Positions 59,801 through 64,000 of a DNA stretch of 64,000 nucleotides are shown here, piece after piece; the stretch's first letter is position 1; each line of letters opens with the position of its first letter. The stretch covers positions 22,721,000 to 22,784,999 of the forward strand of contig JAVTVX010000013.1 of assembly GCA_033439265.1 (NCBI GenBank). The letters are read 5' to 3'. The notes beneath the pieces were generated by a model, which saw only the letters and a program-made list of their open reading frames with translations, was not told the DNA's origin and searched no databases. This DNA is from Dillenia suffruticosa. Lineage: Eukaryota; Streptophyta; Magnoliopsida; Dilleniales; Dilleniaceae. A program made the translations under genes and the position numbers.

Positions 59801-62800
59801 ATATAACAAAAAGAACTATTTTTAGAGATAGATTTTAGTATGGGAAGATCAAGCAAGAGGACCTTGGGCCTATAAACCCAAAATGCTTTTAAGTATATGG
59901 ATGGCATATATACACATATATAATAAAAGACAGGGAAGAACAAAGTCGAAATTTGGTCAGTTGAGGGAAAAAAAAAAAGAATCACAAAAGGATTTAAACA
60001 TTTCTAAGTCAGTGTAATTTAAGACATGGAAGACCACTGCAATCAAAGGAGATCACAAACATGATTCAAATGATAAAAACCATCCTAACCCCATTGCCAA
60101 TAAACAAAAACAACAACAGTAAACTGGGACAAGAAGATTTTATATGCCAGTTGTTAAACACAGAATGTAGTTCTTTTTTGGCACATATTATGGGTTGAAT
60201 GTGATTGTAACAACCCGATTTTTTTTTTGGGCCATAATTTAAGTTGGACTTTATTGTATTTTGGTGAATTCTATTAAATAAAAAAAATAGTTTATGTATT
60301 TATTATTTAATTGATTAATTGTTTTGTAAGTTACTAATAACATCTTTTATTAGTCTTTATTATAGAAATTAAAGCTTTAGGACCCCTTAGAGCCCTTTTA
60401 ATTTTTTCTTTGAACTTTAACTTTTATCCCTCTCACTACCTCTCATTTTTCATTTCAGACTCCTAACAGCATTGCTATGTTATTCTCGCTTTTCCTTAGA
60501 AGTGTTTGGGAGCTCTCTCAGAATGAAATCGAGGTTCTTCACTTTCTTTTCTCTTCCCCCCGCCCCTTCCAATTCATGCTTTGATGCTGAGTTCTAAGCT
60601 TCATTAGAAAGGAGCACAAGTCATATTCTATGGGTGGGTTTCCATCAAATTCCCCCAAGAAGTTGGTTTCCGATTAGATTCCTGATTCCTTGTCTTGATT
60701 GTTTCAAATCCAGGTTATTTGTATTTTGCTTCAACAACGAGTCTAATCTCTCTCTGGCTGATTTTAATGAAATCTTTGACCTGATTCTGTTTGAAATCTT
60801 TAATATGTAGAGGAAATTAACAAATGTGTTCTTTTCTTGTTCCCGTACATGTTACTTCTAATTTAACCTAAGCTTTTTTTTACTGCTTATTCAAAACTTC
60901 ACTTCTTTTCTAGATACTCTTTTTTTCCCATTTAGGTTGTATTGGGGGCATAAAAGGAATTGCTCCAAAGAAGTATTTTTGGAATCATAGGTGCAGGTTT
61001 TGATTAATAGGAATGTTTAGGTGAAGCTAGCATGGTGATGATTGCCTGATGTAAAGAGAAGTTAACCGACGTCTGTACAAGGTTTAAAAGATCAATATAG
61101 AAAGAGAAGAATAGCATTATAATTCCCCCATATCATATTTAAACACATAGAAGATCAGGGTTGCATTTTCCCTTTATATAATGGGCACTATATTCCTAAA
61201 ATGCCTACTTGCCAATACACATGTCTTGTCTAAGTAGGAAAAAGAAATTATATGGCCAACTGTCCTTGATTTAATGCTGTTTTTAGGAGTGGGACTTGCC
61301 ACCTGATTGTGCTATTGAAATATAAGAAAATGAATATGCATATTTGATTTTGTGGAAGTTAGCAACTTAGAATTTGTTCCATCATGCAAGTATAATCTGG
61401 ACGCTTTAGTGTGTGATATCCATGTGTTTGCCAAAGATGAGCAGGTTTGAACTTCACGTGTTGTTCAAAATTTAAGACTGAAGAATTTGGGTTATCTGAA
61501 TAGTTTGCATTACTTAGGTTGTTGAACACATTTCTAGGACCAAACCAACCTTAACCTATGGAGCTGATAGAGCTGCTACAGTCATAAACTTGTATTTGTT
61601 GAAATTCATTATGCAAAATAAATGAAATATGTTAATAATGAGTATGCTACTGCTCGATGGAGTATTAATTAGCAAACTAGTCAAGGCAATGGATGTTATT
61701 CATAGGGCACCATTACTCTACAAATCAAGAAACTAATTGAGAATCTGAAATTAATTTTCTACTACATTACGCTTTTTATAAAAACTCAAGAAAATGCTTT
61801 GGGTGTGATCAACAGAGTAGGAAATTGATCATATAAGAGGCTGAGCTAGACATGATTCTTTCATTGTTGTCATATTTTGGGTTAGCTCTGCGTTAAAAGT
61901 AAGTATAGTTTTTATGTTTTGACATATTTCTGAAATGTTCTATTTCAAAGAAAAGAATCAAGAAATGTTCTATTTCAAAGTATTAGTAATTAATATGTTA
62001 TTTCAAGCTATATCAAATTATTATCCTTCAATATAAAATGAAGAAAGAACCTCAAGCATGACTAGTTTTGAAATATGCCTTTTGTTTTAAACTTGCGAAG
62101 GACATGTTTGAGGATTCTGATATTGAGCCGTGGTATGCAAGTTCGATTTGGATGCATTTTTTTATGTTCTGTGCCATGTCTGGGTTGTTTGCTAGAACTG
62201 TTGACATATTTAGCTTTTCGCCAGATCCATTATGTGTATAAAAGATATATATTATTTAACATGTTCGGCTAGTTTGCTAAACCAGTTAGCACATCTAGCA
62301 TTTTGCTAGATCCATTATATGTGTAATTTTTGCCATATCTAACTTTCTGCTGGATCCAATTTATGCGTTGTTTGGCATGTCTGGCTTATTTGCTACACCG
62401 GTTGGATCTCACTTTTCGCTAGATCTGTTATGTGACTACGAATGATGTCTGATTTGTTTATCTGATATGATATGTGCAAAACCATGGTTATGAATGTTTC
62501 GTTATATAAATACACACACACACACACATTTTTTTCGCTCTCTCTCAACTCTTTTAAAATCTACTTAATATTATAGTACATATATTTTCTGTTAAATCTA
62601 CGCGTTTGTAAATAGTTAAGCATAATTATTGTACTTGCTGAGTTATATGCCCACCCTATTTGCCCTATTCTTTTTCTAGATATACAAGTTTGAAATGGGG
62701 TTGCATCAGGTAGTAATTCAATCTTAGATGGGACATTGGAGAATGACAAGTAACTTGTAATGAGTGAATCTTGTAGCTTCATGTGTATTTTTAAAGCTTG

Positions 62801-63003
62801 ACCAGTAATGACTCATTTATTGTATTTAAACTTGATATTGCTTTTACTTTTGACAATTTGGCCTGCACACATATTGACTCTTGTTGTACCAATTGGACCC
62901 TTCTCGGGAGAGGGTCGTTGCAGTGACCTTGCATTTGGCCACAAACTCTTACTTGTCATCAGAAACCTTACAAGGGTAAGCTTTCGACTTTCAGTCCTGT
63001 TTG

Positions 63004-63071
<68 letters not shown>

Positions 63072-63529
63072 CACATTATATATATGTATGTATTATGTTT
63101 AAGGAATGAGTAAATAATCCCATTATATCGGTAGACACATTCAAATTAAAGACCTAACCCTAATTTTCTACTCCAGATAATCACAAAACTCAAAACGACT
63201 AAAATAAAAATATAAACAAAAACGGACTTGAAAGAGAAGAGAAGCGACAAAGAACGAACCAGATAGATCTTACTGCAATTACTGCAGAAACTGAGGAGCT
63301 GCTTAGCTGAAAGGAGAGCTTCCTTGAGCGAAACAAGCGCGCTCAGTTCCCTTTCTTCGATCGCCTCTTTCATGTCTCTCAGTTCTTCGAACAATGCCGT
63401 CAGTAGACTCAATCGCCTTGAAAAATTGCAACATTGTTTCCTGATTACGCATTTGTAGTCATTCATCTTCGTAATTTCGCTGACAGTGTTCATCAGTTGT
63501 TCGAGTAGAGCCCCGTTTTCGACCTCCAT
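56899..63529 (-). CDS. U-box/ARM-repeat E3 ubiquitin ligase (PUB13/PUB14-like)
   Basis: Five exons on the minus strand, 63529-63260, 59745-59629, 59364-58915, 58779-58506 and 57818-56899, have consistent phases and give 676 aa. Residues 1-~250 are the helical U-box N-terminal domain. The U-box spans ~256-329 ([20 protein letters not shown], then [11 protein letters not shown] and CPKT), split by the intron after residue 279. ARM repeats follow from ~370 ([76 protein letters not shown]). Closest in layout to Arabidopsis PUB12/13/14; PUB13 ubiquitinates FLS2 and dampens immunity. The tail after [10 protein letters not shown] is longer and more divergent (to LLLLDLD), so the exact C terminus is less sure. 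Intron 1 is 3.5 kb and contains a probable solo LTR. Confidence 0.9.
59757..59805. repeat. ~26-bp tandem duplication beside exon 2 of the U-box gene
   Basis: TAAAATTAGGTTCCACAAAT occurs twice with a period of about 26 bp, starting ~12 bp upstream of exon 2 on the minus strand, within intron 1. It overlaps the expected polypyrimidine/branch-point zone of that acceptor. Confidence 0.85.
60206..62922 (+). mobile_element. Probable solo LTR of a Ty3/gypsy chromovirus (Tekay/Del type), fossil
   Basis: A 2717-bp segment inside intron 1 of the U-box gene begins TGTAACAACCC and ends GGGTCGTTGCA, the imperfect inverted TG...CA ends typical of Tekay/Del chromovirus LTRs. It is flanked by near-matching 5-bp sequences, GTGAT (60201-60205) and GTGAC (62923-62927), as expected for an insertion. 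A CT-rich leader-like region follows the start (about 60420-60560), and degenerate ~80-bp repeats occur near 62220-62460. No internal region or coding sequence is present, so the element is reduced to a lone LTR. The drift between its ends suggests an old insertion. Family assignment is from memory of LTR ends and length. Confidence 0.65.
63005..63068. repeat. (CT)n microsatellite, ~32 units, in U-box intron 1
   Basis: The longest CT run in the window, between the solo LTR and exon 1 of the U-box gene. On the sense strand of that gene it is (GA)n, starting about 190 bp into the first intron. Confidence 0.95.
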
Positions 63530-64000
63530 TGTCGTCGGATTCGGACCGGTGTTTGGGAATTAGGGTTTTCAACTGATATTGTCGTCCCTGCTTTGGGCTC
63601 TGCAGGCGAGTCGGACCAGAAAACTAGTACGCGCTGCTCTGCGCTATTCTTCTTTTGAATTAATTAATATTCATTTTTTGAACCGGACAGCCGGTGCTTA
63701 TATATTTCTAATATAGTCCTTTCCGAAAAGGAAAAGAATTTACACCTCAATTTATTTTTTTCCTCTTAAACCGTGTTCCATAAATTTGTGTTGTTGACTC
63801 AAATTCTTTTCAAAATAGCATTTTTATTCACAAAAATAATAATTTTTTATAAATTTACATGCAATATAAAAATATTATATTCTCACTTAATAAGAAAAAT
63901 TTCAAAACCTATAAAAGTAGAATAAAATAATTAATTCAAAAATAGAAAGATTTTTGTTATTTAATGGGTTTGTAAGTATGGCAAAAAATTGACTTATTAA
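63530..64000. other. U-box gene promoter region and A+T-rich flank
   Basis: The first ~130 bp upstream of the minus-strand ATG is less A+T-rich and is the likely 5' UTR and core promoter. The rest is A+T-rich with no recognisable gene or element before the window ends. Confidence 0.4.

Noticed and set aside
60206-62922. Independent protein gene inside the U-box intron (for example the frame at 62075-62272)
   Set aside because: The frames are short and unsupported, and the segment is better explained as an LTR by its ends, flanks and internal degenerate repeats.

Overview
The window is nuclear DNA from a flowering plant, almost certainly a eudicot. It has A+T-rich intergenic sequence, GT-AG introns, 5' leaders full of CT/GA microsatellites, and plant-specific families (Dof factor, RING-H2 ATL proteins, U-box/ARM ligase, GT14 glucuronosyltransferase). 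No bacterial operon, organellar gene block or CRISPR array is present. Species cannot be named from the sequence. Exon limits below were worked out by hand from reading frame, splice dinucleotides and family knowledge.

Layout, left to right. 1-2.4 kb: repeat-derived DNA (a possible Ty3/gypsy leader fossil and a SINE-like copy). 2.4-5.7 kb: a cytosolic HSC70 gene (+) of two exons, with heat-shock elements just upstream of its TATA box. 10.7-12.2 kb: an SLT1-type protein (-) with a C-terminal alpha-crystallin domain. 13-23 kb: gene-poor, with SINE-like copies and a decayed RTE-clade LINE. 23.6-26.7 kb: two RING-H2 membrane ubiquitin ligases (+) on either side of an L1-type RNase H fragment. 29.4-33 kb: a four-exon GT14 (GlcAT14-type) Golgi glycosyltransferase (+). 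35.25-38.31 kb: a non-autonomous CACTA transposon with a satellite-like array inside. 39.6-40.8 kb: a Dof factor of the DOF2.4/DOF5.1 type (+). 40.8-48.2 kb: gene-poor, microsatellite-rich. 48.2-52.3 kb: a five-exon PLP-dependent, molybdenum-cofactor-sulfurase-like protein without a MOSC domain (-). 54.5-55.05 kb: an orphan first exon of a plant protein family, bracketed by a 29-bp direct repeat. 56.9-63.5 kb: a five-exon PUB13/14-like U-box/ARM E3 ligase (-), whose 3.5-kb first intron holds a probable 2.7-kb solo LTR.

These genes do not form one pathway. The run HSC70 - SLT1 - RING-H2 - GT14 - Dof does, from memory, match the combined order of two duplicated Arabidopsis segments (around At2g37570-At2g37590 and At5g02460-At5g02500), so the left 40 kb looks like a conserved ancestral block. 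Several members (HSC70, SLT1 chaperone-like protein, RING-H2 and U-box ligases) belong to protein quality-control or stress-response families.

I found no convincing new enzymatic system. The most unusual structures are the nested higher-order repeat inside the CACTA element, with a tRNA-like A/B-box module beside it, the intronic solo LTR with near-matching target duplications, and the direct-repeat-bracketed orphan exon.
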